Below are positions 7,701 through 16,034 of a stretch of 16,054 nt of DNA, in pieces. The stretch lies in NCBI GenBank assembly GCA_020860745.1, contig JAJBTR010000186.1, positions 1-16,054 on the forward strand, read 5' to 3'. The notes beneath the pieces were generated by a model. The model made no database searches. It saw only the letters and a program-made list of their open reading frames with translations, and had not been told where the DNA came from. The DNA is from Lachnospiraceae bacterium (GTDB lineage: Bacteria; Bacillota; Clostridia; Lachnospirales; Lachnospiraceae). The translations under genes and the position numbers were made by a program. Position 1 is the stretch's first letter. Every line of letters begins with the position of its first letter.

Positions 7701-10074
7701 ATGAACCAGAAAGTTTTACAGGTATTAGAATATAACAAAATCATCACCCTCCTGGCGGACCAGGCCCCCTCGGATTCCGGCTAAGACCTTTGCCTGAATC
7801 TGCGCCCCATGAAGGATTACGATAAAATTGTCCTGGCGCGGACGGAGACCGCGGACGCGCTGAACCGGATATTTCGCAAAGGAAATCTTTCTTTCGGAGG
7901 ACTGAAAAATCCGACCTTTCAGATGAAGCGCCTGGAGGTCGGCGGCACGCTGAACATGGAGGAGCTTCTGTCCATTGCTCATCTTCTGGAAATCACAAAG
8001 CGGGCAAAGACTTACGCCCGCGATGTCCGCGAGAATGAGGCAGCAGATTCTCTCGATGAGATGTTTGGCGAACTGGAGCCGCTGACGCCGCTTTTTGAAG
8101 AAATCCATCGCTGCATTCCCGGTCCGGACGAAGTCAGCGATGCGGCAAGCCCCGCGCTGCACAACATCCGCCGCCAGATCCGGAACATCAACGACCGCAT
8201 CCACGGCGCAATGAACAGCCTTTTGAACAGCCAGACGACACGCACCTACCTGCAGGACGCCGTAATCACCATGCAGAACGACCGCTATTGCCTGCCGGTC
8301 AAGGCGGAGTACAAGGCGCAGGTACCCGGCATGATCCACGACCAGTCCGCCTCAGGCTCCACCCTGTTTATCGAGCCCATGTCCGTGGTAAAGTTAAACA
8401 ATGATCTGAAGGAAGCCTTTTTAAAAGAAAAAGAAGAGATAGAGAAAATTCTGGCTGACCTGAGCAATCAGACCGCAGAGTACGCCCCGGCCATTCTGCA
8501 GAACTATCATGTGCTGACGACACTGGATTTTATCTTTGCCAAAGCAAAGCTGGCGAAAATCCACAACGGCATGCCCCCGGTTTTTAACACGGAAGGGCGC
8601 ATCCACATCCGAAAGGGAAGACACCCTCTGCTGGATCCGCACACAGTCGTCCCCATCGATATCCGGCTGGGCGAGGAATATCACCTCCTCATCGTGACCG
8701 GTCCCAACACCGGCGGCAAGACGGTTTCCTTAAAGACCATCGGTCTTCTGACCCTGATGGGACAGGTCGGCCTTCATATCCCGTCGGGAGACCGCTCCGA
8801 GCTGGCTATTTTTAAGCAGGTTTACGCAGACATTGGGGATGAGCAGAGCATTGAGCAGAGTCTCAGCACGTTCTCCGCCCATATGACAAACATCGTGTCT
8901 ATCTTAAAAAAGGCCAACCGCGGCAGTCTGGTGCTCTTTGATGAGCTCTGCGCCGGCACTGACCCGGACGAAGGCGCCGCACTGGCCATCGCCATTCTGG
9001 AGCAGCTGCGCCGCCGCGGCATCCGCACCATGTCGACGACCCACTACAGCGAGCTGAAGCTTTACGCACTCTCCACAGAGCAAGTGGAAAACGCCTGCTG
9101 CGAGTTTGATGTGGAGACGTTAAGTCCCACCTATCACCTGCTCATCGGCATTCCGGGCAAGAGCAACGCATTTGCAATATCCCAAAAGCTTGGTCTGGCG
9201 CCGCGCCTGATTGAGGATGCCCGCTCGCGGATTTCCAAAGAAAACGAAAGCTTTGAGGATGTCATCGCGGATCTGGAACAGAGCCGACGCACGATTCAGA
9301 AAGAGCAGGCGGAGATCAATGCATACAAAGAGGAAGCCGAATCCCTGAAAAAGCAGCTGGAAGAAAAACAGGCGAAGCTGGATCAGAGCCGCGACCGTAT
9401 CATACGCGAAGCCAATGAGGAAGCCGCCGCCATCCTGAAAGAAGCAAAGGCTGCCGCCGATGAGACGATCCGCAACTTCCGCAAATTCGGCAAAAATGGC
9501 ATTGACGCTGCAGCGATGGAAAAGGAACGCGACAAAATCCGCAGGAAAATGGAGAAAGCACAGAGCAAAGCCGCGATTCCCAAAAAGCCGCAGGAAAACC
9601 GCAACATTCCCAAAAAGCTGCGTCTGGGCGACAGCGTCAAGGTCCTCAGCATGAACCTGAAAGGAACCGTGCACACTCTGCCGGACGCAAAGGGAAATCT
9701 GTATGTACAGATGGGTATCATGCGCTACCAGGTCAACATTAAAGACCTGATTCTGATTGAGGAAGATACCATTCTTGGAACAAAAGCGGCAAAAACCGGC
9801 TCGGGACAGATAAAAATGTCCAAATCTCTCGGTTTCTCCGGAAATCAACCTCATTGGAAAAACAGTGGACGAGGCAATGCACCTTCTGGACAAATACTTA
9901 GACGACGCTTACCTGGCGCATCTGCCGTCGGTTCGGATTGTGCACGGAAAGGGCACCGGCGCGTTGCGAAAAGCCGTTCAGGAACATCTTCGCCGTCAAA
10001 AATACATCAAAGAATATCACCTGGGTGAATTTGGTGAGGGAGACAGCGGCGTGACGATCGCGACGTTTCGTTAA
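7701..10074 (+). pseudogene. mutS2: mutS2, endonuclease MutS2, broken by a nonsense codon and a frameshift
   Basis: The natural start is ATG 7701-7703 (MNQKVLQVLEYNKI), with AGGAAG just upstream. Codon 28 is TAA (7782-7784), where relatives as I recall have Lys (GKDLC/GKELC). The frame then continues through the clamp and lever region, Walker A GPNTGGKT (residues 334-341), LVLFDELCAGTDPDEG (Walker B, about 410-425) and a long coiled coil. At 9825-9831 the phase changes: KMSKS ends in one frame and SVSPEINLIGKT continues in another, as if a TC pair was lost from a TC tract. The Smr domain with HGKGTG follows and ends at TAA 10072-10074. Restoring the two bases gives 791 residues, the normal MutS2 length. 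MutS2 binds branched DNA and, in Bacillus, rescues collided ribosomes. ATG 7809 has no SD, so re-initiation is doubtful. A sequencing error cannot be excluded. Confidence 0.93.
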
Positions 10075-10214
10075 AGCATATCCCATCTTTCTTTCGCTTA
10101 TTGCTGCCACGCGGAAATGTGCTGTCTTCATATGTGATATGGCACAACAAATGAATCTGACAAGTACAAAACGAGACAGAACCTGCCATTTTCAGAAAAA
10201 AAGGTCTGCAAACA

Positions 10215-10250
10215 ATTATCATATGTCAGAAAAAAAATAATATTGATAAT
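10215..10250. promoter_or_regulatory. Inverted repeat upstream of the response regulator
   Basis: ATTATCA (10215-10221) and TGATAAT (10244-10250) are perfect 7-bp inverse copies separated by an A-rich 22-base stretch, about 30 bases before the regulator's ATG. The position suits an operator. OmpR-type regulators more often bind direct repeats, so autoregulation is only a guess. I could not define a convincing promoter in the 207-base gap after mutS2, nor a clear terminator. Confidence 0.3.
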
Positions 10251-10281
10251 ATACCTATACGAATATAACAGGAGGAATCTC

Positions 10282-10980
10282 ATGGGAGCCAAACAGAAAA
10301 TACTAATCGTAGATGACGACGCCAATATCGCGGAGCTGATTTCCCTCTACCTTATAAAAGAATGTTATGACACTCTGATCGTATCCGACGGAGAATCCGC
10401 TTTGCGCGAATTCAAAAACTACCAGCCAAACCTGATTCTCCTGGATCTGATGCTTCCGGGAATCGACGGTTATCAGGTCTGTCGGGAAATCCGCACTCAC
10501 TCCAACACTCCGATCATCATGCTTTCCGCTAAAGGCGAAGTCTTTGATAAAGTGCTCGGGCTTGAGCTTGGCGCCGACGATTATATCATGAAACCCTTTG
10601 ATTCCAAGGAAATGGTTGCCCGTGTTAAGGCTGTCCTCCGCCGCTTTCAGCCTTCTGCTTCCGCCAAACCGGAAAATGAGATTAAGTGCGTAGAATATCC
10701 CGACCTCGTCGTCAACCTGACAAACTACTCGGTTCTCTACAAAAACCAGGTCGTCGAAATGCCGCCAAAAGAGCTGGAGCTTCTGTATTTCCTTGCCTCC
10801 TCGCCCAACCAGGTGTTCACCCGCGAGCAGCTTCTGGACAATATCTGGGGATACGAATACCTGGGAGACACCCGCACCGTGGACGTGCACGTCAAACGTC
10901 TCCGGGAAAAAATCAACGACCATGAAGACTGGGGCATCGCCACGGTCTGGGGCATCGGCTACAAATTTGAAACAAGATAG
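10282..10980 (+). CDS. Response regulator transcription factor, OmpR/PhoB family
   Basis: 232 residues. The receiver domain (about 5-118) has the acidic pocket D11-D13, the phosphorylation site D55 in LILLDLMLPG, S82 and the conserved K104 in MKPF. The C-terminal winged helix (about 135-230) has PPKELELLYFLASSPNQVFT, the recognition helix region TRTVDVHVKRLREKI and the wing TVWGIGYKF. It should bind promoter DNA when phosphorylated by its partner kinase. The start ATG 10282 has a perfect AGGAGG at 10270-10275; further upstream codons in this frame lack an SD. The kinase gene follows after a 115-base gap, whereas such pairs usually overlap or nearly touch. The gene itself is intact although its partner looks broken, so it may be orphaned or be served by another kinase. 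Its target genes are not known. Confidence 0.93.
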   Translation: MGAKQKILIVDDDANIAELISLYLIKECYDTLIVSDGESALREFKNYQPNLILLDLMLPGIDGYQVCREIRTHSNTPIIMLSAKGEVFDKVLGLELGADDYIMKPFDSKEMVARVKAVLRRFQPSASAKPENEIKCVEYPDLVVNLTNYSVLYKNQVVEMPPKELELLYFLASSPNQVFTREQLLDNIWGYEYLGDTRTVDVHVKRLREKINDHEDWGIATVWGIGYKFETR

Positions 10981-11095
10981 CATATAAATATACTTTGCTG
11001 AAATATATGCAATACCTGGCCGGCTTGCAATCATTTCGTAGCACGTATTCTATCTGATGGCTGAAACAGACATCAGCGATCATTTTGGAGGAACC

Positions 11096-12286
11096 ATGCA
11101 TATGGCAGAAAAGGACAGTATCAATAAGATACGTTCCCTCAGGAAGCAACGCTTCCGCAGACAATCCGATTCTCAGATCACCGGCACGGCCCGGAAATCA
11201 TCCCATCAACCGCACGGCGGCCGGAGAGTTTTACTGTTCCGCGTTTTAATCACCTATATTCTGTTCTGCATCCTCGGGTTTATTGCCACCGCCTGTCTCT
11301 CATCCGATTATGAACTACGCTTTTTGCAGCTGACATTCACTGGTTCCGACTTACGGTAATTTTTCTGCACATTATATTTCCTTATCTACATCATTGTGAC
11401 TCTGGCCGCACTGATCATCCTTTTTGTGTATATCTTTTCCATCTACCGTCCATTGCGGCGCATCACGCAGGCGGCCATCGCCTATGCGGACGGCGATTAC
11501 GAGCAGCCCATTTCCTACCATGCTCACAATGAACTTGGTTTTATCACCGACGTAATGAACTGCATGGCCAGCGAACTGAACTCCCTGGAGGAAGACCAGC
11601 GCAAATTTGTTTCCAACATTTCCCACGATTTCCGCTCTCCCCTGACATCCGTCAAGGGCTATGCAGAAGCCATCGCGGACGGAACGATTCCCCCTGAGCT
11701 CCAGGGGAAATATCTTCATGTCATCATCTCCGAAACGGAACGGCTGGAAAAGCTGACACACAGCCTGATGGAATTAAACAAATACAGTGCAAAAGGAATG
11801 CTTCTGAACACGACAGCCTTTGATATCAATGAACTGATCCGGAGAACTGTGCTCACATTTGAAGGCCGCGGAACAGAAAAAAACCTTGCTCTCCGGCTCT
11901 CTCTCTCCGATAATCCTCTCTATGTCAAGGCAGATCCGGATAAGATTGCACAGGTGCTCCATAATCTCATTGATAATGCGTTCAAATTCAGCAACAACGG
12001 CTCTGAAATTTACATTGAAACTGCCATACGGAACGGAAAAGCATTTGTATCCGTCAAAGACTTCGGCATTGGTATCCCCAGAGACAGCCTGAACAAAATC
12101 TGGGAGCGGTTCTACAAGACGGATTTATCCCGCGGGAAAGACAAAACAGGCACCGGGCTTGGACTCGCGATTGTAAAAGAAATCATCCACGCACATCACG
12201 AAAACATCAACGTGATCAGCACGGAGGGCGTGGGCACGGAATTTATTTTCTCTCTTTGCCTGACCTCGCCTTCCTCATCAAAGTAG
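11096..12286 (+). pseudogene. Sensor histidine kinase, in-frame TAA and sensor domain missing
   Basis: The start ATG 11096-11098 has GGAGG 4 bases upstream (a second ATG at 11102 is also well placed). A basic N-terminus leads to a membrane segment (VLLFRVLITYILFCILGFIA), then only about 20 residues, a TAA at codon 88 (11357-11359), and in the same frame a second membrane segment (YIIVTLAALIILFVYIFSI). HAMP (YRPLRRITQAA), the H-box with His177 in NISHDFRSPLTS, the N-box NLIDNAFKFS, and the G/F boxes DFGIGIP, WERFYKTD and GTGLGLAI are complete. Similar kinases of this order as I recall have a sensor domain of 100 residues or more between the two membrane segments; here it seems deleted, with the stop near the junction. 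A GTG at 11396 could start a shortened kinase with one membrane segment, but no good SD precedes it. Partner of the upstream regulator. Confidence 0.85.
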
Positions 12287-12319
12287 AATTTTTCCTGTTC
12301 TTTTTTATGAAATTAAATA

Positions 12320-12357
12320 GAGCGGCAGAAATCTGCCGCTCTCATACATTTTTATTT
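12320..12357. terminator. Hairpin terminator between convergent kinase and rplQ genes
   Basis: GAGCGGCAG (12320-12328) and CTGCCGCTC (12333-12341) form a perfect 9-bp GC-rich stem with an AAAT loop. A T-rich run (ATTTTTATTT) follows on the plus strand. On the minus strand the stem is followed by a weaker TATTTAATTT stretch, so it may serve both converging transcripts. Confidence 0.85.
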
Positions 12358-12379
12358 CATTAACCTAACCGTAAGCCTA

Positions 12380-12904
12380 TTATACCAGCTCAATCACTAC
12401 CATCATAGCCGCATCACCTTTCCGCGGTCCGATTTTGACGATTCTGGTGTAGCCGCCGTTGTGGTTCTTATACTTCGGTGCGATCTCAGTAAATAACTTA
12501 TCCACCATATCCACTTTCTTGCGGTCTTTTTTCTTAGCGCCTGTCTCCACAACCGGATACAGCACCTTCAGCATCTGTCTTCTCGCATGCAGACGGGAAG
12601 GAAGATCTTTCTTGATGGTCTTGTCAACCTCGTCGTAAACCGTAACCTTCTTGCCGTCTACGACTTCCTTCACTCTCTTGCCGTCCTTATCTTTGCGGGC
12701 AACTTTTGCTTTTACTGTTACCTCTTCGTAATTGTCAGACTCTTTGACAGCCAGTGCAATCATCTTCTCGGCAAACTTGCGAATCTCTTTTGCTTTCGCC
12801 TCAGTTGTGACAATTTTGCCATGATACAGCAATGATGTAACCTGGCTTCTGATCAGGGCTTTTCTCTGATCTGATGTTCTTCCTAATTTGCGATATTTCG
12901 CCAT
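12380..12904 (-). CDS. rplQ: 50S ribosomal protein bL17
   Basis: 174 residues. The N-terminal half ([38 protein letters not shown], two stretches) is the bL17 signature. The C-terminus ([25 protein letters not shown]) is also typical. Between them a lysine- and valine-rich insert of about 50 residues ([20 protein letters not shown]) makes it longer than the 120 residues of Bacillus bL17; long forms of this kind are found in Lachnospiraceae as far as I recall. bL17 sits at the exit-tunnel side of the large subunit. The SD GGAGG lies 9 bases before the ATG. It is the last gene of the operon, 139 bases after rpoA, and faces the terminator at 12320. Confidence 0.96.
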   Translation of the reverse strand: MAKYRKLGRTSDQRKALIRSQVTSLLYHGKIVTTEAKAKEIRKFAEKMIALAVKESDNYEEVTVKAKVARKDKDGKRVKEVVDGKKVTVYDEVDKTIKKDLPSRLHARRQMLKVLYPVVETGAKKKDRKKVDMVDKLFTEIAPKYKNHNGGYTRIVKIGPRKGDAAMMVVIELV

Positions 12905-13022
12905 AATATAAGTCCTCCACTTTGTGAATGAACCGGGCAGCGCTCTTCGGGCTTACCTGTCCTTTTTCGTTGTTACTTATTCCTCTGTACGGGAAACTTT
13001 TCAAACGTTAGCAGTCCGAAAA

Positions 13023-13060
13023 GTAGCATCAAAGCTCATCGTGCTACTCTTCGCTTTGAT
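13023..13060 (-). other. Interleaved inverted repeats over the rpoA stop codon (possible pseudoknot)
   Basis: In the mRNA sense AUCAAAGC (13060-13053) can pair with GCUUUGAU (13035-13028), and GUAGCA (13047-13042) with UGCUAC (13028-13023). The arms alternate, A-B-A'-B', so they are either mutually exclusive or form an H-type pseudoknot. The rpoA stop UAG (13046-13044) lies inside arm B. This could influence termination at rpoA or the level of rplQ. Confidence 0.45.
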
Positions 13061-14003
13061 TTAGCTGTAAACCGAGCTCTTTTAACTTCGCCAGAACTTC
13101 CTCCAGAGACTTCCGTCCCAGGTTACGAACCTTCATCATGTCCTCCGGCGTGCGGTTTGTCAACTCTTCTACAGTGTTAATTCCTGCCCGCTTCAGACAG
13201 TTGTAGGAACGCACGGAAAGCTCCAGTTCGTCAATGCTCATCTCCAGAACTTTTTCCTTGGCATTGTCTTCTTTCTCAATCATAACCTCCGCCGTCTTGG
13301 CATTTTCAGAGAGATCAATAAAAAGATTCAGATGCTCACTTAACACCTTTGCCGCAAGACTGACCGCCTCATCCGGCTCGAGTGTACCGTTTGTATAGAC
13401 ATCCAGCATTAATTTATCATAATCTGTAATCTGACCCACACGGGTATTCTCCACAGAAAGATTCACGCGTTCCACCGGCGTGTAAATGGAATCTACCGCA
13501 ATCACACCGATCGGCGTATCCTCCGTTTTATTCTTTTCCGAACTGACATAGCCTCGCCCTTTGGTAATCGTGAGTTCCATATACAATCTGGAATCCGTAC
13601 CGCCGTTCAGGTGAGCGATCACAAGATCCGGGTTCATGATCTGAACATCAGAATCCACCTGGATATCCGCGGCAGTCACGACTCCCTCACCTTCAAACTC
13701 AACATAAGCCACTTTCGGCTCGTTGGTCGAACTGGTATTTTTCAAAGCCAGATTCTTGATATTCATGATAATCTCAGTCACATCCTCCTTGACTCCCGGG
13801 ATGGAACTGAATTCATGTAAAACACCGTCAATCTTAACCTGGCTGACTGCAACGCCGGGCAGGGAAGAAAGCATGATTCTTCTTAAAGAGTTGCCAAGTG
13901 TGGTACCATATCCTCTTTCGAGCGGTTCTACGACAAACCTGCCGTATTTTTTGTCTTCTGAAACTTCAGCAATCTCAATGTTGGGTTTTTCGAAATCGAA
14001 CAC
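13044..14003 (-). CDS. rpoA: DNA-directed RNA polymerase subunit alpha
   Basis: 319 residues from a GTG start at 14001-14003 ([10 protein letters not shown]), chosen because AGGAGG lies 8 bases upstream at 14012-14017 and homologues begin MFDFEKP; the open frame upstream of it is not conserved. The N-terminal dimerisation and assembly domain (about 1-230) has [20 protein letters not shown] and [15 protein letters not shown]. The C-terminal DNA and activator binding domain (about 245-315) has [20 protein letters not shown] and [15 protein letters not shown]. It lies between rpsD and rplQ as in other Bacillota alpha operons. The gap before it holds a strong hairpin, and the stop codon is inside another structured element. 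Confidence 0.97.
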   Translation of the reverse strand: MFDFEKPNIEIAEVSEDKKYGRFVVEPLERGYGTTLGNSLRRIMLSSLPGVAVSQVKIDGVLHEFSSIPGVKEDVTEIIMNIKNLALKNTSSTNEPKVAYVEFEGEGVVTAADIQVDSDVQIMNPDLVIAHLNGGTDSRLYMELTITKGRGYVSSEKNKTEDTPIGVIAVDSIYTPVERVNLSVENTRVGQITDYDKLMLDVYTNGTLEPDEAVSLAAKVLSEHLNLFIDLSENAKTAEVMIEKEDNAKEKVLEMSIDELELSVRSYNCLKRAGINTVEELTNRTPEDMMKVRNLGRKSLEEVLAKLKELGLQLNQSEE

Positions 14004-14030
14004 TGCGCAATCCTCCTTTATATCGCAACC

Positions 14031-14078
14031 GCACAAAATCCGGTGGCAAACATCAGAATTTGCCACCATATTTTGCGC
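14031..14078 (-). ncRNA. Long mRNA hairpin between rpsD and rpoA
   Basis: In the mRNA sense the inner stem GGUGGCAAA / UUUGCCACC (14067-14059 with 14050-14042) is perfect with an 8-base loop. It is extended outward by GCGCAAAAU / AUUUUGUGC (14078-14070 with 14039-14031). The fold needs one G-U pair in the outer stem and one U-G at the junction, both possible only in the minus-strand RNA. No U-tract follows, so it is not a simple terminator. It may be a processing or stability element, or an attenuator that tunes rpoA against the ribosomal proteins. Confidence 0.65.
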
Positions 14079-14108
14079 AAAATTGCCTGATTCTGAATCT
14101 CTGCCGGA

Positions 14109-14702
14109 TTATTTGGAATACAACTCGACGATCAGCATCTCATCTACCGGCACGTCGATCATCTCTCTTGTCGGGAGCTCTTTGACAACGCCGCTTAAGT
14201 TCTCCTGATTTACATCAAGCCATTCAGGAACCAGACGGCCAGCAGTGGCCTCGAGAATGTCTTTGTATCTCTGGGAACTCTTAGATTTCTCCCTGATCTC
14301 AACGGTATCGCCCGCCTTTACCAGATAAGAAGGAATATTAACGCATTTGCCGTTCACAAGAACATGCTTGTGATCCACGATCTGACGCGCTTCCTTTCTG
14401 GTTCTCGCCAGTCCGAGGCGGAAAATGACATTGTCCAGTCTGGACTCCAGCATCACCATCAGGTTCTCACCGGTCATGCCTTTCATCTTATCCGCTTTCT
14501 CGTAGTAGTTATGGAAAGGCTTCTCCAGAACACCGTAAATAAACTTTGCTTTCTGCTTCTCCCGCAGCTGAAGACCATACTCGGATACTTTCCGGTTGGA
14601 TCTCTTCAACTGTCTCTTTGACTTCTTATCTATTCCTAAATATGTTGGCTCCAAACCAAGTGATCTGCATCTTTTAAGAACAGGTACTCTATTAACTGCC
14701 AT
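14109..14702 (-). CDS. rpsD: 30S ribosomal protein uS4
   Basis: 197 residues starting [20 protein letters not shown]. The S4 RNA-binding domain is at about 88-150 ([35 protein letters not shown]). It lacks the CXXC zinc finger of the zinc-binding uS4 form. uS4 nucleates assembly of the small subunit and represses its own operon in several bacteria. AGGAGG lies 10 bases before the ATG, and the gap to the upstream rpsK is 18 bases. The C-terminus [17 protein letters not shown] is normal. Intact and typical. Confidence 0.97.
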   Translation of the reverse strand: MAVNRVPVLKRCRSLGLEPTYLGIDKKSKRQLKRSNRKVSEYGLQLREKQKAKFIYGVLEKPFHNYYEKADKMKGMTGENLMVMLESRLDNVIFRLGLARTRKEARQIVDHKHVLVNGKCVNIPSYLVKAGDTVEIREKSKSSQRYKDILEATAGRLVPEWLDVNQENLSGVVKELPTREMIDVPVDEMLIVELYSK

Positions 14703-14720
14703 GTTAGATTAACCTCCTGA

Positions 14721-15116
14721 TTAGACTCTTCTGCGTTTGGGTGGACGGCATCCATTATGCGGCACCGGCGTTACATCTGTGATACTTGTTACCTCAAGAC
14801 CTGCTGCGGAAAGCGCGCGGATCGCCGCTTCTCTGCCTGAACCCGGTCCCTTCACAAAAACGTCTACTGTTTTTAATCCGTGTACAAGGGCTGCCTTTGT
14901 AGCAGTCTCCGCTGCCATCTGTGCAGCGTATGTAGTAGATTTCCATGAACCTCTGAAGCCAAGCCCGCCGGCACTCGCCCCTTATAAAGCGTTGCCCTGG
15001 GCATCTGTCAACGTCACGATGGTATTGTTGAAAGAAGCCTGAATATGTGCCTGTCCACGTTCAACGTTTTTCTTTACACGCTTTTTCGTTACTTTTTTTG
15101 CAACTTTTTTAGCCAT
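14721..15116 (-). pseudogene. rpsK: rpsK, 30S ribosomal protein uS11, interrupted by in-frame TAA
   Basis: The frame from ATG 15114-15116 ([17 protein letters not shown]) to the conserved end [13 protein letters not shown] has 131 residues, the usual length. Codon 45 (14982-14984) is TAA in the conserved QGNAL-[S/G]-WASAGG segment. Next to it the expected Trp46 is Gly (GGG); further on the expected FRGSRKSTP reads FRGSWKSTT, that is Arg58 to Trp and Pro62 to Thr. Each is one base away from the expected codon. The SD is AGTAGG where rpsD downstream has AGGAGG in a similar setting. uS11 shapes the platform and the mRNA exit region and is essential, so a sequencing or assembly error, or another intact copy elsewhere, must be considered. 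Re-initiation at ATG 14918 would give only the C-terminal half. Confidence 0.92.
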
Positions 15117-15153
15117 AATTAAACTAACCTACTTTCTTGCAATCCTTCCTGCA

Positions 15154-15525
15154 TTATTTCTTCTTGCCTGCTACTGTCTTCTTCGGTCCCTTTCTGGTTC
15201 TCGCATTGGTCTTCGTCTTCTGACCGCGAACCGGCAGACCCTTTCTGTGGCGGATACCGCGATAGCACCCGATCTCCTGGAGACGCTTGATATTCATAGC
15301 AGTGTCTCTTCTCAGATCACCCTCTACCATGATGCCTTCCGTCTCAATTGCTTCGCTGATTGCCTTGACCTCTTCATCGGTCAGGTCCTTGCAGCGGGTA
15401 TCCGGGTTGACTTTTGCTTCTGCGAGCAGACGTCTGGACGTCGCAACACCAACGCCGTAAATATAAGTCAGCCCAATCTCTACACGTTTTTCTCTTGGTA
15501 AATCTACACCTGCGATACGAGCCAT
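15154..15525 (-). CDS. rpsM: 30S ribosomal protein uS13
   Basis: 123 residues starting [21 protein letters not shown]. The helix-two-turn-helix region and the basic tail ([20 protein letters not shown], ending KKTVAGKKK) are typical. uS13 contacts the large subunit in the head of the 30S and the P-site tRNA. GGAGGTG lies about 9 bases before the ATG. rpsK follows after 37 bases. The 395-base gap before it is larger than usual for rpmJ-rpsM and contains two hairpins. Intact. Confidence 0.97.
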   Translation of the reverse strand: MARIAGVDLPREKRVEIGLTYIYGVGVATSRRLLAEAKVNPDTRCKDLTDEEVKAISEAIETEGIMVEGDLRRDTAMNIKRLQEIGCYRGIRHRKGLPVRGQKTKTNARTRKGPKKTVAGKKK

Positions 15526-15920
15526 GTGTGTTTACACCTCCATAATGATGTTCCGGACTAATGTCCCGTCTAAGGAACTGTGAAAGAATGAATCTTTACA
15601 GTTCCAAAAGTTTCCTGCAGTGCTTTGATCCGTTCTGTGAACAGTGAAATCAGAGGGGATTTCACTGCAGCCGCACACATCGGGATTCAGGCCCACTGCC
15701 GCCCTTTTTGATTCAAACAGATCCTGTTCCAAATCGGTGCTCTGTGGCAGAGTCATCCGGGGAGGAACGGATTATGCAGTAAATGCGCATCACAATCGTT
15801 CTCTTCGATGCTCCAACCTGCTCTCATCATCTATACACAGCCTTTATAATATTAAATAGAAGAGAAACCATCGCAAAAATCAATCCGGCATCTTCTCAAA
15901 AAGCTGTGTTTTCATGATAA
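15526..15920 (-). other. Structured rpsM leader/intergenic region (395 bases, two hairpins)
   Basis: No gene is seen here. In the mRNA sense a 10-bp perfect hairpin CAGTGAAATC / GATTTCACTG (15667-15658 with 15651-15642, 6-base loop) is followed by a 12-bp hairpin with one bulge (GGAACTGTAAAG, 15605-15594, with the inverse at 15586-15574, 7-base loop). The rpsM SD then lies about 35 bases downstream. Neither hairpin has a U-tract. uS4 and other r-proteins repress their operons through such leaders in several bacteria, so a feedback site is possible but unproven; the sequence does not match an alpha-operon leader I can recognise. Confidence 0.55.
15846..15876 (-). promoter_or_regulatory. Weak candidate internal promoter ahead of rpsM
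   Basis: TTGCGA (15871-15876) and TATTAT (15846-15851) on the minus strand are 19 bases apart. If used, the transcript would carry both leader hairpins but not rpmJ. The -35 match is poor and the spacing long. Confidence 0.3.
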
Positions 15921-16034
15921 TTAACCCTGTCTCTGTTTGTGTTTCGGGTTCTCACAGATGATCATAACCCGACCTTTACGCTTGATTACCTTGCACTTCT
16001 CGCACATCGGTTTAACGGATGCTCTTACTTTCAC
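15921..16034 (-). CDS. rpmJ: 50S ribosomal protein bL36
   Basis: 37 residues, the normal bL36 length: a GTG start at 16032-16034, then [20 protein letters not shown] and the C-terminal half [19 protein letters not shown] stop. C11, C14, C27 and H32 form the zinc ribbon, so this is the zinc-binding C+ form. AGGAGG at 16042-16047 lies 7 bases before the GTG. It precedes rpsM as in other Bacillota. infA would be expected beyond the right edge. Confidence 0.96.
   Translation of the reverse strand: MKVRASVKPMCEKCKVIKRKGRVMIICENPKHKQRQG

Noticed and set aside
9825..9840. Programmed frameshift in mutS2
   Set aside because: No slippery heptamer, the TC tract suggests simple slippage, and the gene already has a nonsense codon at position 28.
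9120..9893. 257-codon open frame on the minus strand
   Set aside because: It is the shadow of the mutS2 coiled-coil and linker region; Phe/Leu/Arg-rich and without a recognisable domain.
13002..14069. Longer rpoA starting 22 codons upstream at 14069
   Set aside because: The extension is not conserved, overlaps the intergenic hairpin, and the GTG at 14001-14003 has a perfect SD.
7782..14984. Reassignment of TAA as a sense codon
   Set aside because: TAA ends rpsM, rpsD, rpmJ and mutS2 at the expected positions, and the three internal TAA codons would replace different residues.
15574..15667. Rho-independent terminators before rpsM
   Set aside because: Neither hairpin is followed by a U-run on the minus strand.
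15532..15859. Small open frames of 71-74 codons on both strands before rpsM
   Set aside because: No homology I recognise, they overlap the two hairpins, and there is no suitable SD.
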